A stretch of 64,000 bases of DNA from Nitrobacter sp. NHB1 (GCF_036964665.1 NZ_JBAMDA010000001.1:248001-312000), one strand, 5' to 3'. Positions 18,371 to 28,177 are shown, numbered from the stretch's first letter. The notes: generated by a model not told the origin, from the sequence alone. Numbers and translations: made by a program.

Positions 18371-18583
18371 ATAGCCTTTTTGGCATTTGCGGTCGAGCCA
18401 TCGCTGGGTGCCCGCTCAGGTCATGAAGTCGATGTTGATTGTCACGGTTTCATCGGCCCGAACCTGGGCCGGTCGTTGCAATGAGGTGTTGATTTTGTTA
18501 TCGTTTTTTTGGTTAAACGCATCGCTTTCCGTTTCCGGCCGGCTGAGCGGGACCAGGTTTGTTGGCGAGAAGGTTGAGGGCGA

Positions 18584-19645
18584 ATGATCAGGTTCGGAAT
18601 TCTTGGATGTGGCCGCGTCTCGAAGCGCCATTCCGATCTGCTGGGCGGCAAGCACATCAATGGTGCATCGCTAGTGGCGGTCTGCGATCCCGTGCGTGAG
18701 CGGGCTGATGCCCTGGCGGCGCGATACGGCGTCCCGGCGTTCTACGACATCGACCAGTTCCTCGCATTGAAGGACATGGATGCGGTTTCGGTGTTGACGC
18801 CGAGCGGCATGCATCCGCCGCACGTCATCGCCTGCGCCAAGGCCGGCAAACATGTTGTTGTCGAAAAGCCGATGGCGCTTCGGCTCGAAGACGCCGATGC
18901 CATGATCGCGGCTTGCGACGAGGCCGGCGTGAAGCTGTTCGTCGTCAAGCAAAACCGCTTCAACGTTCCCGTCGTCAAGGCTCGCGAGGCCTTGGAGGCC
19001 GGCCGATTCGGCCGCCTGATCCTCGGCACCGTCCGTGTGCGCTGGTGCCGCGATCAGGCTTACTACGATCAGGACGAATGGCGGGGCACGTGGGCGTACG
19101 ACGGCGGTGTGCTGACCAACCAGGCCAGCCACCACGTCGACATGCTGGAATGGTTTTTCGGCGATGTCGTCAGCGTCCATGCGCGAGCGATAACGGCACT
19201 TGCCAAGATCGAGACTGAAGATACCGCGGTGGCGACCCTGAAGTTCCGCAATGGCGCGCTGGGGGTGATTGAAGCCACGACGGCTGTGCGACCGAAAGAT
19301 CTCGAAGGGTCGCTGTCCATTCTGGGATCGACCGGCACGGTTGAAATCGCAGGCTTTGCGGTCAACGAGATTCGTCACTGGCTGTTTGCGGAAGAGCTCC
19401 CGCTCGACCGCGACGTCATGGAAAAGTTTTCTGTGAATCCGCCGAACGTCTACGGTTTCGGTCATCACGCCTATTACGACCATGTCGTCGATTGCCTCAC
19501 CAACAAGACGGCCGCTTTGGTCGATGGCCTCGAAGGCCGCCGCAGCCTGGAGTTGATCTCGGCGATCTATGAATCGATCGAAACCGGGCTTGAGGTGCCG
19601 CTGCATTTCACGCCGAGGCTTTGCAGGCTCGGTCTCGCATCATGA
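18584..19645 (+). CDS. wbpB: UDP-GlcNAcA 3-dehydrogenase (WbpB/WlbA-like)
   Basis: A 353-residue Gfo/Idh/MocA dehydrogenase: GILGCGRVSKRHSDLL at the N-terminus, VVVEKPMALRLEDA near residue 95 and VVKQNRFNVPV near residue 125. The group oxidises C3 of UDP-N-acetylglucosaminuronic acid. The next two genes encode the matching acetyltransferase and aminotransferase, giving the known B-D-E trio of the UDP-2,3-diacetamido uronic acid pathway. Its stop overlaps the start of wbpD (ATGA). The 213-bp gap before it, shared with the divergent wbpL gene, should hold promoters for both. Confidence 0.88.
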   Translation: MIRFGILGCGRVSKRHSDLLGGKHINGASLVAVCDPVRERADALAARYGVPAFYDIDQFLALKDMDAVSVLTPSGMHPPHVIACAKAGKHVVVEKPMALRLEDADAMIAACDEAGVKLFVVKQNRFNVPVVKAREALEAGRFGRLILGTVRVRWCRDQAYYDQDEWRGTWAYDGGVLTNQASHHVDMLEWFFGDVVSVHARAITALAKIETEDTAVATLKFRNGALGVIEATTAVRPKDLEGSLSILGSTGTVEIAGFAVNEIRHWLFAEELPLDRDVMEKFSVNPPNVYGFGHHAYYDHVVDCLTNKTAALVDGLEGRRSLELISAIYESIETGLEVPLHFTPRLCRLGLAS

Positions 19646-20130
19646 ACACCCCGACGGTTCTTCATGTCGGCGTTCGCAACGTCGAGTTCGGCGCGCGGGT
19701 GAAGATTGTTGAGCCATGCAATATCTACGACTGCAAGATCGGTGACGACTGTTTCATCGGGCCTTTCGTTGAAGTCCAGAAGGGCGTCGAAATCGGTGCG
19801 CGAACCCGCGTGCAGTCGCACGCTTTCGTTTGCGAACTCGTCTCGGTCGGCGAGGATTGTTTCATTGGACATGGCGTCATGTTTGTGAATGATACGTTCT
19901 CGACGGGCGGCCCCGCCCGAGGCCGCAAGGAGCTGTGGCGGGAGACGAAAATAGGCAATCGAGTGTCGATCGGTTCGAACGCCGTGATCATGCCGGTCAG
20001 TATTTGCGACGACGTTGTGGTGGGTGCCGGTGCAGTTGTTACGAAAGATATCGACGGGCCTGGCGCATACGCCGGAAATCCCGCGCGCAAACTTGCTCGC
20101 TGTCACGCTGTGACCACAACAAGAGAGTGA
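19642..20130 (+). CDS. wbpD: UDP-3-amino-sugar N-acetyltransferase (WbpD/WlbB-like)
   Basis: A 162-residue left-handed beta-helix acetyltransferase with hexapeptide repeats throughout ([49 protein letters not shown]). It ends with the [11 protein letters not shown] segment common to the family. It would acetylate the 3-amino group made by WbpE, using acetyl-CoA. The ATG at 19642 overlaps the wbpB stop; an earlier in-frame start at 19621 lies inside wbpB and is less likely. It sits four bases ahead of the aminotransferase gene. Confidence 0.9.
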   Translation: MNTPTVLHVGVRNVEFGARVKIVEPCNIYDCKIGDDCFIGPFVEVQKGVEIGARTRVQSHAFVCELVSVGEDCFIGHGVMFVNDTFSTGGPARGRKELWRETKIGNRVSIGSNAVIMPVSICDDVVVGAGAVVTKDIDGPGAYAGNPARKLARCHAVTTTRE

Positions 20131-20134
20131 GTCG

Positions 20135-21241
20135 ATGGCGATTGCCATTCCTTATGCAGATCTTCAACTGCAGTACCAAAGTATTAAGAGCGAAATCGAT
20201 GCCGCAATCGCCGCGGTAATTCATGACAGCGCTTTCATTCGCGGGCCGTTTGTGGACGCCTTTGAGAAGAAGTTCGCCCGTGCTGTCGAGGCCGTGCATT
20301 GCGTGTCATGCGCCAATGGTACAGATGCGCTTTATCTCGCCATGGCGGCGCTCGACGTGCAGCCGGGCGATGAGGTGATCACGACCGCGCACTCCTGGAT
20401 CAGTACGTCCGCAATGATCACGCATGCGGGTGCCAAGCCGGTGTTTTGCGATACGGATGCCACTACCTTCACGATTGATCCTGCGGCCATTGAAAGCGCC
20501 GTCACGCCGCGGACGGTAGGAATCATCCCGGTGCATCTCTATGGTCAGCCGGCTGACATGGACGCGATCATGGCGATCGCGCGAAAGCACAATCTGTGGG
20601 TGATCGAAGATTGCGCGCAGGCTCATCTCGCGCGCTACAAGGGCAAACAGGTCGGCAGTTTCGGCCACGCTGCCACGTTCTCGTTCTACCCGGGAAAGAA
20701 TCTCGGGGCGATGGGGGATGCCGGCGCGATAGTCACAGGAGATACGGCCCTAGCAGAACGAATGTCGATGCTCGCACGGCATGGCGGACTGGTCAAACAC
20801 CAGCATCGCATCGAGGGGATCAACAGCCGGCTTGATGGCCTTCAGGCCGCGATCCTATCCGCGAAGCTCCCGCATTTACCCTGTTGGACCGATGCGCGCC
20901 AAACGGCGGCGGCTGTTTATGATGCCGGATTGAATCAGATTGAAGATGTGACGGTGCCTGAAGTTGGCCCCAATCGCACGCACGTTTATCATCTTTACAC
21001 CATCCAGCATCCAAGGCGCGACCGGCTCGCGGCTTACCTCAAGGACAATGGCGTTCAGACCGCGATCAACTATCCCGTCGCGCTGCCGTTTCTTCAGGCT
21101 TACGAGCGTTTTCGCCATACGCCCGAGCAGTTCCCGAATGCGCACCGTCATCAGAGCCGCATTCTGTCGCTCCCAATGTTCGCAGAGATTACTGCCGATC
21201 AGCAGCAAGCCGTTATCGGGTTGATCCGGTCATTCAGCTAG
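20135..21241 (+). CDS. wbpE: DegT/DnrJ/EryC1 family sugar aminotransferase (WbpE/WlbC-like)
   Basis: A 368-residue PLP enzyme that would aminate the C3 ketone made by WbpB. Visible features are [18 protein letters not shown] at the N-terminus, [35 protein letters not shown] (with the PLP-facing Asp) and the Schiff-base Lys in [18 protein letters not shown] near residue 190. It forms a tight operon with wbpB and wbpD. Length and motifs are complete. Confidence 0.92.
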   Translation: MAIAIPYADLQLQYQSIKSEIDAAIAAVIHDSAFIRGPFVDAFEKKFARAVEAVHCVSCANGTDALYLAMAALDVQPGDEVITTAHSWISTSAMITHAGAKPVFCDTDATTFTIDPAAIESAVTPRTVGIIPVHLYGQPADMDAIMAIARKHNLWVIEDCAQAHLARYKGKQVGSFGHAATFSFYPGKNLGAMGDAGAIVTGDTALAERMSMLARHGGLVKHQHRIEGINSRLDGLQAAILSAKLPHLPCWTDARQTAAAVYDAGLNQIEDVTVPEVGPNRTHVYHLYTIQHPRRDRLAAYLKDNGVQTAINYPVALPFLQAYERFRHTPEQFPNAHRHQSRILSLPMFAEITADQQQAVIGLIRSFS

Positions 21242-21286
21242 CATTTGCTCGGAGGGGGATCGGCGAGTCCGAAAGCTGTGCCTGGC

Positions 21287-22230
21287 TCATGTTGCTCCAC
21301 GGCCGACGCCTTCATAGATAAAGTTGAGTTCGGCCATTTCACGGGGCTGATAAATGTTACGCAGATCGACCACGATCGGCTGGTTCATGATGCGTTTCAG
21401 GCGCGGCAGGTCGAGCGCGCGGAACTGGACCCATTCGGTCACGATCACCAGCGCGTCGGCGCCTTCCGCGCAGGCATAGGTGTCGTCGCAATAGTCGATA
21501 TCGGGGAGTTCGCGCCGCGCCTCCTTCATGCTCGCCGGGTCGAAGGCGCGAACGTTTGCCCCCATATCGCAAAGGCTGGTGATCAGCGGGATCGACGGCG
21601 CCTCGCGCATGTCGTCGGTGTCTGGCTTGAACGCCAGTCCCAGCACCGCGATCGTCTTGTTGCGTAGACTGCCGCCGAGCGCGTTCGCCACCTTGCGCGC
21701 CATCGCGCGCTTGCGGTTGTCATTGACGGTGACGACCGACTCCACGATGCGAAGCTGGGTGTCGTGATCTTCCGCGATCTTCACCAGCGCGCGGGTGTCC
21801 TTGGGAAAACAGGAGCCGCCATAGCCGGGGCCGGCGTGCAGGAACTTGGCGCCGATGCGATTGTCGAGACCGATTCCGCGCGCGACCTCCTGGATATCGG
21901 CGCCGACCTTTTCGGACAGGTCCGCGATTTCGTTGATGAAGGTGATCTTGGTCGCAAGGAAGGCGTTGGCCGCGTATTTGATCAGTTCGGCGGTGCGGCG
22001 CGCGGTGAACATCATCGGCGCCTGGTTGAGGGACAGCGGCCGGTAGATGTCGCCGAGCGCCTTGCGGCGCCCTCGCGTAAAAATTCGGGATTGGACGCAA
22101 CTTCGGCCGATGGATTGGCCTCGCGGATCAGGCGTTCCACCTCGTCGCCGGTTCCGACCGGCACCGTCGACTTGGTGACCACGACAGTGAATCCGCGGAC
22201 GGAGGCGGCGATCGCGCGCGCCGCGGGCTA
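21287..22230 (-). pseudogene. ugd: UDP-glucose 6-dehydrogenase, truncated and frameshifted
   Basis: The C-terminal two thirds of Ugd reads in one frame up to about 22070, including the catalytic Cys of YGGSCFPKDTRALV and VLGLAFKPDTDDMREAPS. Farther upstream the homology continues in another frame (VVVTKSTVPVGTGDEVERL, then NPEFLREGA) up to 22230. About twenty codons between FLREGA and DIYRPL are missing and the frame changes there. The first hundred or so codons are absent because a decayed IS element starts at about 22231, and Ugd sequence does not resume beyond it. The gene cannot make an active enzyme. Confidence 0.88.
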
Positions 22231-23347
22231 GGAGACCTGTGCGCGGGTGGGTGTAGACGGCGGTTCTGATTGCTGATTCTATGGGCTTTCCGGAGAGGAG
22301 AGCGGGACGTGGCGCATCGTTCGATAGGTCAGGAGCGGTTCGGTTTTGCAGGTCACACGGGGCCGGCATCATCGCTCGATGAGATCGGCAAGTTGGTTGA
22401 TTGGTGCCCGATGGCGATTCTTCTCGATCCGCTCTATGCGGCTACCAAGGGCGAGCCCGCCTGGCCGCCGCTAGCTATGTTCAAGGCACTGCTGCTGTCG
22501 ATCTGGTACGACCTGTCGTGAAGCTGGCAGAGGCGCTCGATGACCGGACATCATTCCGCCGGTTCTGGCTTTTCAGGCAATGAGGCGACACCTGAGCGTA
22601 CCGCCTTCATCCGGTACCGCAGGGCGCTCGTCACGCACGGCCTCGATGTCGCGCTGTTCGATGCGGTGACCGCGCAGCTCGAGGCCCGAGCGGTCACGGT
22701 CAAGGTCGGTACGCTGGTCGATGCGACGATCATCGCGTCTGCCAGCGAAGACGATGACGCGGGTCGCTGGGTCAAGCACAAAGGCAAGGCCGCGGTGCAC
22801 GGCCTCAAAGCGCATGTCGGCGCCGGCGCCGACGCGACCACGGCTCTGGTCGAGAAGATCGCGATCACGCCGGCCAACGTCAACGACGGACGCGCGGGAC
22901 CGGACGCCTTGCCCGATGATCCAGGCGAGGTATTCGCGGACAGCGCCTATCGGGGGAATCACTTCGGCGATGCGGTTCGGGCCAAAGGAGGGACGCCGCG
23001 CGTCGTCGCCACCGGCATGTGCGGCCGGGACGAGGCCGAGACGCTCGCTCGCCTCGCTGCCTGGAACCAGCCGATCCACCGCATCCGCGGTCGCATAGAG
23101 AAGATCTTCGGCACCTGAAAACGCTGTTACGGCCTGCGCCAAATGCGATGGCGCGGCCTCGCCAAAGCCGCGGTCCAGGTTCACCTTACCACCATCGCCT
23201 ACTACCTCAAGCGCACCCTTTCGATCGTCACGGCAACGATATGAGAGCAAACTGAGGGCGGGCTCGCGCCCGCACTGCCCACCTGCCAGAACCGCCGACG
23301 ATTATCGGTTAAATCAACGCCCTACACCCACTCGCGCACGGGTCTCA
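22231..23347 (+). mobile_element. Decayed IS5-family element
   Basis: The ends are imperfect inverted repeats: GAGACCTGTGCGCGGGTGGG from 22232, and the complement of GAGACCCGTGCGCGAGTGGG ending at 23346. TA occurs just outside each end (22229-22230 and 23348-23349). The internal transposase gene is broken at several places. The left side abuts ugd, but the right side does not resume ugd, so a deletion or rearrangement followed insertion. It differs in sequence from the intact IS5-family copy at 13161. Confidence 0.85.
22309..23244 (+). pseudogene. IS5-family transposase, broken
   Basis: The protein can be followed across three frames. It begins MAHRSIGQERFGFAGHTGP from a GTG at 22309, shifts frame near 22520 (after SIWYDLS), and shifts again near 22570 (after DDRTSFRRF, continuing GFSGNEATPERTAFIRYRR). 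It meets a TGA at 23116, where family members have Trp (IFGT-stop-KRCYGL), and runs on to 23244. The catalytic segments LVDATIIAS, VFADSAYRG and RGRIEKIFGT are still recognisable. With two frameshifts and a nonsense change it is dead. Confidence 0.85.
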
Positions 23348-23349
23348 TA

Positions 23350-23637
23350 ACCCCGCTCCCAGTTTGTCACTCGCGATAACTGCGAGAAAATTAAGCGGCA
23401 CCGCAGCATTGACCAAGCAAGAACGGAACCACAAACATAATTGCGACGAGTTGATGTCAAGGGCACACCTATGAGCTTCCCGAAGTTTAGGCGACGGTCT
23501 GATCCAGCAGAGCCAACAGCGCGGCTGCTTGCCGCGGCCCGATGGCGTTAGCCGGATCGCGACGGCCGTGGCCGTATGGCACACGGTCGCAATTTATTGG
23601 CTTGGAACAACCTGCGGTGATCCACGGTGCGAGTGCG
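23350..23637. other. Gap between decayed IS and DUF2130 gene; no supported gene
   Basis: No complete gene is supported. On the minus strand a frame ending at 23487 (DPANAIGPRQAAALLALLDQ) has protein-like composition and might be the tail of a lost gene, but it lies partly over the DUF2130 gene and has no start of its own. The sequence does not continue ugd, so it belongs to the far side of the rearrangement. Confidence 0.4.
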
Positions 23638-24918
23638 CTAACTGACGGTAGCGGTTGCAGCCTTGTCTTCGATCGTGAGCAGGCCGAGGCTATCGATGTC
23701 CGGCATAGCGCGTCCAGCGATGCCCTGAAGATCACCGTAGAAACGTGTGCTGGCACTGATGACGCCGTTGAGCTGGGCTTCGCGTTTGGCCCATAACCGC
23801 ATGGTCGCCCTGCGCTCGCGATCGAGATCGGACTGCATTTCGCAGAACTTTTCGATGATGGCCTCGATGTGTTGCCGGAATTGGGGACCGGTGAGGTACT
23901 GATAGACCATCTCCATTTTTGTCCGGCAGCCCTCGACGGCGAGGCGAGTGCCGGCCAGATCAATCAGTGATTGCCGCAGGACCATGGCCAGCGGAATGGC
24001 GAAACGGGGTGCGGTCACCCAGATATTGTCGATGAAACCGAAGCTATCTACGCCATGGGGTAACGCGCTTGACACGATCAACGCGATCTCGGCCTTCACC
24101 GCACGTTGATCGTCGCGCAATTTGGCGAGCCAGCGGTCACTCCAGGTCCTGGTATGCTTGCACTCCCATAGCATCGTGCCGCAGGCTTGGCCGGCTTTGC
24201 CGCGCACGCGATGTAGAATGTCGCCACCTGGCACACCGACCGGTACCGGTTCGATCAGGTCGCCGGGAAAGCGCTGACACAGCAAGGCCTCCATTTCGAC
24301 CTCGCGCGCTTGGCCTTGCAGTTGCTGCGAACCTTGTTCAGCCTTGCGACGCAGCTGCTCGATCTGGCGCTGCATGCCAGCGATCTGGGTTTCTTTCTCT
24401 GCGACCCTGTTCTTGAGGTGGTCTTCGGCTTCGGCTTTCGCGGTGCTGCGTACCTTCGCAAGTGAAGCCTGCACCTTCTCCTCTACCTTCAGATCGAGTT
24501 CACGTTTGGCATCGTCGAGCTCGCGTGCTTTGCGCATCACCTCAGCCTGGGTCTTCTGGGCGTCTGCCAGCTTGGACCTGTTCGCGTTCAGGTTGCGCTG
24601 CAGTTCGGCCAAGCGTCGATCGCGCTCCGCAAGATCGCCCGCCAACGCGCGGCGAACCTTTTTCTCCTCGGATTTAGCAATCGAGGTCCGCTCGGCGCGC
24701 AGTTTCCTGGCGATCTCGGCGTCGATGGCCTTGCGGGTCTTGGCAAGCGCAGCCCGCATCTTGCGCATGCTGGATTCGCGCTTTGAAAACTCCGCATCCT
24801 TTCGCGCGAACTGGCGTTCGAACTGCTCGCGGGTCCGGGCAATCAGCGGTGCGACCACGGTGTCGGTCAACCTGATCGGCGTACTGCAGTTTGGGCACAC
24901 GATCCGGGGATCGCTCAT
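23638..24918 (-). CDS. DUF2130 family protein, putative nuclease with zinc ribbon and coiled coil
   Basis: A 426-residue protein. It starts with a zinc-ribbon-like half ([12 protein letters not shown], residues 5-16) and continues as a long charged coiled coil (about 30-205). It then has a globular domain with [12 protein letters not shown] and [17 protein letters not shown] (about 220-265), a D ... E-x-K layout like PD-(D/E)XK nucleases. The ATG at 24918 overlaps the stop of the ERF gene, so the two are translationally coupled; a longer frame back to 25038 lies inside the ERF gene. DUF2130 proteins have no settled function. The nuclease idea is inference from the motif and from partners that process DNA ends. 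Confidence 0.8.
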   Translation of the reverse strand: MSDPRIVCPNCSTPIRLTDTVVAPLIARTREQFERQFARKDAEFSKRESSMRKMRAALAKTRKAIDAEIARKLRAERTSIAKSEEKKVRRALAGDLAERDRRLAELQRNLNANRSKLADAQKTQAEVMRKARELDDAKRELDLKVEEKVQASLAKVRSTAKAEAEDHLKNRVAEKETQIAGMQRQIEQLRRKAEQGSQQLQGQAREVEMEALLCQRFPGDLIEPVPVGVPGGDILHRVRGKAGQACGTMLWECKHTRTWSDRWLAKLRDDQRAVKAEIALIVSSALPHGVDSFGFIDNIWVTAPRFAIPLAMVLRQSLIDLAGTRLAVEGCRTKMEMVYQYLTGPQFRQHIEAIIEKFCEMQSDLDRERRATMRLWAKREAQLNGVISASTRFYGDLQGIAGRAMPDIDSLGLLTIEDKAATATVS

Positions 24919-26060
24919 GGCATCGCCCCCGCCGATGTCGGCGGTCCGCTGCAGGGGCGCGGGGAGGTGTGGGCGGGATCGGTCCGCCAAAGGTCTTTCG
25001 CCACCTCCAGCGGCGCCAGCTTCAGATTCGCCCACCATGCGGCCTCATTGCCATGGCGATGCAGCTCGTGATGATGGTCTCGGCACAGCGGCACCGTGAA
25101 CTCGTCGCTGACCTTGCGCCCTAAGGCTTTGGGTTGCGCGAACTTGAGGTGATGGGCGTCGCATGGAGTGCGCTGACAGATCAGGCAAGGCTGCGCTGCG
25201 ACGAATGCCAGATGCGCCTTGCTGCGCCGGCGCAGCGGTTTGGTGAGCGGGTGGACGGTTTGCCGGCCCGATGCCGGCATGGAAGCCGCATCCAGCAGGC
25301 GAGGAGTGTCGTCGGGTTCCCCTGGCGGGGACGGGGCGATCGGGTTGGTGATCGGGCCGGCCATGTCATCGCGGTGGACCCGGAGAAGCACCTCGCAGGC
25401 CCCCTCGATCGTGCGCGCGTCGGCGTTCGTCAGCGTGTTCTTGTCTCGCATCCGACGGTGGATCCACGTCGCCAAGCCGTCGCCATCGACGATCTCGGTG
25501 ATCTCAGCGAGCATCTGGTCGCGCAGCGCGGCCGAGGGGATTGGACCGAGCTGCGGAGGCTGATGCGGGGTGCCGTTACGGGGCTTGCGCGTAACATTTG
25601 GGGCTGTAGGAGGCCCAGGCGGTGACGAGGGCTCGGCAGCGAGATCCGGAGCATCGAGGTCGTCTTCGCCGGCAATGCCAACCAATGCGAACAGCGCATA
25701 GCGGCGCGCATAAGTGAGCGCGGCGCCCATTCGGTGCGGCGCCGCCAGCTCGGCCACCGCGCAGACCGGCCAGTCGGAGGCAATCCATTCCCCTGAGGCG
25801 TGGGCCAGAAGCGTGGTTAGGCGGATTTGATCCCGGTTGATCGCCGTGGTCTGGATGATTGCAATCTCGTGGGCGCCAAGGTGCTTGCGGATGATATCTA
25901 GACCGCTGGCCAATGACGCGTAGCGAAAGGTTTTGGTTTCTTCGCGGGGAAACGGTGCCCTGACGGTCGCGGTCAGGGTTTTCTCGGGATTGGCAAGCTC
26001 GCCTTGAGCTTTGGCCAAGGCGGCGGCGATCACGCCAATGGTTTCACTGGATCTGTGCAT
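24915..26060 (-). CDS. ERF-family single-strand annealing protein with C-terminal HNH-like domain
   Basis: A 381-residue protein in two parts. Residues 1-150 match the ERF recombinase family of phages ([48 protein letters not shown]). A Pro-rich linker follows. Residues about 285-350 hold a Cys/His cluster ([20 protein letters not shown] ... [15 protein letters not shown]) that looks like an HNH nuclease or DUF968-type fold. It overlaps the exonuclease gene upstream by 17 bases and the DUF2130 gene downstream by four. ERF proteins anneal single strands made by the partner exonuclease. The fusion to a nuclease-like module is uncommon as far as I know. Confidence 0.85.
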   Translation of the reverse strand: MHRSSETIGVIAAALAKAQGELANPEKTLTATVRAPFPREETKTFRYASLASGLDIIRKHLGAHEIAIIQTTAINRDQIRLTTLLAHASGEWIASDWPVCAVAELAAPHRMGAALTYARRYALFALVGIAGEDDLDAPDLAAEPSSPPGPPTAPNVTRKPRNGTPHQPPQLGPIPSAALRDQMLAEITEIVDGDGLATWIHRRMRDKNTLTNADARTIEGACEVLLRVHRDDMAGPITNPIAPSPPGEPDDTPRLLDAASMPASGRQTVHPLTKPLRRRSKAHLAFVAAQPCLICQRTPCDAHHLKFAQPKALGRKVSDEFTVPLCRDHHHELHRHGNEAAWWANLKLAPLEVAKDLWRTDPAHTSPRPCSGPPTSAGAMP

Positions 26061-26862
26061 TGGCAGCCTCCAGATCTGCTAACTCGAAACTGATCGCTCC
26101 GCTTTTGGATCGTTTTGCGCGGATGCCATGACCTACAGCTTCTTTGGTATCCTCCGGCACGAGCTTCTTGAGGTCGCTCTTGGCGCCCTCATGTTCCTGA
26201 TGGGCTGTTCTTGTTCGTTGGTAGATTGAAGCCAGTTCGGCCCAGCTGTTGGATGCGCTCATGTCGATCACCCGGACGGCCTCCAAACGTGGTCGAGGGG
26301 GTTCAACCCCGAAGAGTCGAGGGGGCTCGCCATTTTGTACGCAGCGCCAGAATTTCTTCTCTGCGGTCAAAAGCAGGTGTTGATAAAGAGGGTCAGCATG
26401 GATGGTCATCTCGACCCATTTGCCGCCACCTGTGATGATGGACAGAATGGCTGAGCGCGCGTTGGTAACCCACATATTGTGCTGAAGCTGTGCCATGTGC
26501 TTTTCCGCAGCCATTTCCTCGGAAAATATCCACGGCAGCATAAATTTGGCTTCGAATACGGCCCCAGTCTGGTCCACGCGGCCGTCCAAAGTGGCGGCCA
26601 TCCATTTATGGACCGGATGATGAATTCGCTGCTGGACATCTTTGACGGATTGTCCCGTATTGCGCTCAAACCACCTCCGGTTGAGGTCTTCGGTGACTGT
26701 TCCGAGCTGGACGACGAGGTTACCCGATAAGTCTTCAGTTGGTATTTCTCCACGCTTTTCTCGCCAGAGCCGAATCAGTTTATCTTCCATTGACCCCATG
26801 ATAGTTCGGGCATCGGACCCACCTACAAACGCTCTTCTGCCATTCGTTTCTGAACTTGCCAT
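26044..26862 (-). CDS. YqaJ/lambda-exonuclease-type recombinase nuclease
   Basis: A 272-residue nuclease of the YqaJ viral recombinase family. Near the N-terminus is [13 protein letters not shown]. The catalytic core reads [18 protein letters not shown], then [19 protein letters not shown] (the D ... E-x-K acids), then [12 protein letters not shown], the usual Q-x-x-x-Y/M segment. It would resect double-strand ends for the annealing protein encoded next. The ATG at 26862 is chosen because AGGAG lies seven bases before it; a TTG two codons earlier is too close to that site. It is transcribed away from the XRE regulator gene. Confidence 0.87.
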   Translation of the reverse strand: MASSETNGRRAFVGGSDARTIMGSMEDKLIRLWREKRGEIPTEDLSGNLVVQLGTVTEDLNRRWFERNTGQSVKDVQQRIHHPVHKWMAATLDGRVDQTGAVFEAKFMLPWIFSEEMAAEKHMAQLQHNMWVTNARSAILSIITGGGKWVEMTIHADPLYQHLLLTAEKKFWRCVQNGEPPRLFGVEPPRPRLEAVRVIDMSASNSWAELASIYQRTRTAHQEHEGAKSDLKKLVPEDTKEAVGHGIRAKRSKSGAISFELADLEAANAQIQ

Positions 26863-26879
26863 AAGCAACTCCTATATCA

Positions 26880-26934
26880 TGTGCCATTAGCACATGTGAC
26901 AAAAGCACAATAATATGCCTGTGACAAGTGCACA
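26880..26934. promoter_or_regulatory. Three 15-bp operator-like sites between recombination operon and XRE gene
   Basis: Three matching sites with the pattern TGTG-N7-CACA occur: TGTGCCATTAGCACA (26880-26894), TGTGACAAAAGCACA (26895-26909) and TGTGACAAGTGCACA (26920-26934). The first two abut; the third begins ten bases later and covers codons 2-7 of the regulator gene. Each is a partial dyad. The layout, several operators between a divergent XRE repressor and early recombination genes, is like a phage immunity region. Binding by the XRE protein is inferred. Confidence 0.75.
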
Positions 26935-27160
26935 AGTTCGAATGGCTAGAGCCGCTTTGGGTTGGACTGTCCGGGATTTGGCGGAAGCTACTGGGCTTCA
27001 CCGCAACACAATTACCAACATTGAGGTTGGTCGCTACGCAGGAGAGCCCGAGACCCTCAACTTGATCAGACGGGTGCTCTCGCGCGAGGGCGTAGTGTTT
27101 ATAGAAGAGAATGGTGGCGGCGCAGGAGTAAGGTTGCGCAGACCTACAGCGCAACGGTAA
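26915..27160 (+). CDS. XRE-family helix-turn-helix regulator
   Basis: An 81-residue DNA-binding protein that is almost only an HTH domain: VRMARAALGWTVRDLAEATG, then LHRNTITNIEVGRYAG as the recognition region. The ATG at 26915 fits the family N-terminus; an internal ATG at 26942 is possible. One operator-like site overlaps its first codons and two more lie just upstream, so it probably represses itself and the divergent exonuclease-ERF-DUF2130 operon. No cleavage or sensor domain is visible. Confidence 0.87.
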   Translation: MPVTSAQVRMARAALGWTVRDLAEATGLHRNTITNIEVGRYAGEPETLNLIRRVLSREGVVFIEENGGGAGVRLRRPTAQR

Positions 27161-27313
27161 GCCGTCCCCATGCGTCAACCTGACTACAGCGTTTGGTAGG
27201 CGGGGGGATACATTCTGATTATCGCTTTATAAGCGAGTTTACAGAGCCGTCCTCACAAACCGGCAAGGCCAGGAACAAAGTAGATGTCCTGACCGGATGC
27301 AGCCAACTGCAGT

Positions 27314-28057
27314 TCAATATATCCCAAGGCTTTTTTTCAGTATCGGGCTCATTTTTGGCGAGCCGCTTTTGTCAAGATAGTAGGTTCGCCCCGGACGAGC
27401 GGCACGTTTTGTTGACCGCATTCTTGACATGGCGATCATCCTACGGAGGCCGTTGTCATCAAGAACATGTTCTGGCACGCTACAGGCCGCAAGGTTTAAC
27501 TCAAGATACAATGCTTCGCGTGCTTCCTTGAGTAGGTCGAAAAGCCAAGGGCTCATGTCGGGAGGGTTTTCATCGAGCGCGCCGTATTCGTGCTCCAAGC
27601 GGAGGATCTGCACAGCCGCCCGCTGAATGCGAGCAAAATCGGATCGCCGCTGGCGCCGACCTAACGCCTGGCGCGACACAAACAGCATGCTTTCTGAATC
27701 GAGGAAGAGGATCTGCTCAAAAGTTCTTTTGATCGGACATATAAAACGCCAGTCGCGGTCTTGTGGGAGAGGGGTCGGTATTCCGGCGAGAGGAATAATT
27801 CGGGGAAGTGTCCCCCAGGTTGGGTGCGCGAGAATAGCAAATCCAGGGGTGATAGTAGTGGCGCGCTTGGGCCACATGATGCGGAGCAAGAATATACCGG
27901 TGCGGTATGGGCGACCTTGGATGTGGTTCAGTAACACGACGTTGCCGTCCCGGATGTCAAAATGCCAGTTCTGACTTGATTGGTCGCCGCAGCCTATGGT
28001 TGTGTCGATCAGCTGCCAGCTGTCGAGTGCAATCGGGATCTGAGCCATATACGACAT
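27314..28057 (-). CDS. Unassigned island protein
   Basis: A 247-residue protein that I do not recognise. It has no signal peptide or membrane helix. The N-terminal half has a mixed beta character with many aromatic residues (WQLIDTTIGCGDQ, NWHFDIRDGNVVLLNHIQG). The C-terminal quarter is basic (MIAMSRMRSTKRAARPGRTY). The frame is long, its codon use looks protein-coding, and it lies between a phage-like operon and other island genes. It diverges from the next gene across a 120-bp gap. Confidence 0.6.
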   Translation of the reverse strand: MSYMAQIPIALDSWQLIDTTIGCGDQSSQNWHFDIRDGNVVLLNHIQGRPYRTGIFLLRIMWPKRATTITPGFAILAHPTWGTLPRIIPLAGIPTPLPQDRDWRFICPIKRTFEQILFLDSESMLFVSRQALGRRQRRSDFARIQRAAVQILRLEHEYGALDENPPDMSPWLFDLLKEAREALYLELNLAACSVPEHVLDDNGLRRMIAMSRMRSTKRAARPGRTYYLDKSGSPKMSPILKKSLGIY

Positions 28058-28097
28058 CTCGTAGTTGACAGCGGTTCGTCCACTATTAGCAGATGTT

Positions 28098-28119
28098 CTA
28101 TGGTAACTCTATGATAACT
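28098..28119. repeat. Tandem 11-bp direct repeat in a divergent promoter region
   Basis: CTATGGTAACT (28098-28108) is followed without a gap by CTATGATAACT (28109-28119). They differ at one base and are spaced one helical turn apart. They lie between two divergent island genes, where a regulator-binding site or promoter would be expected. No regulator can be named. Confidence 0.5.
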
Positions 28120-28177
28120 ATGGCTCCGCGAGCTTCAAGATGTTCGGAGCCTTATGTTCGATGGGAGAGGGCTAGCC

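Noticed and set aside
26863-26914. Specific -35/-10 promoters in the divergent region
   Set aside because: Several weak matches (for example TTGTCA and TATTAT on the minus strand) occur, but their spacing relative to the start codons is unconvincing.
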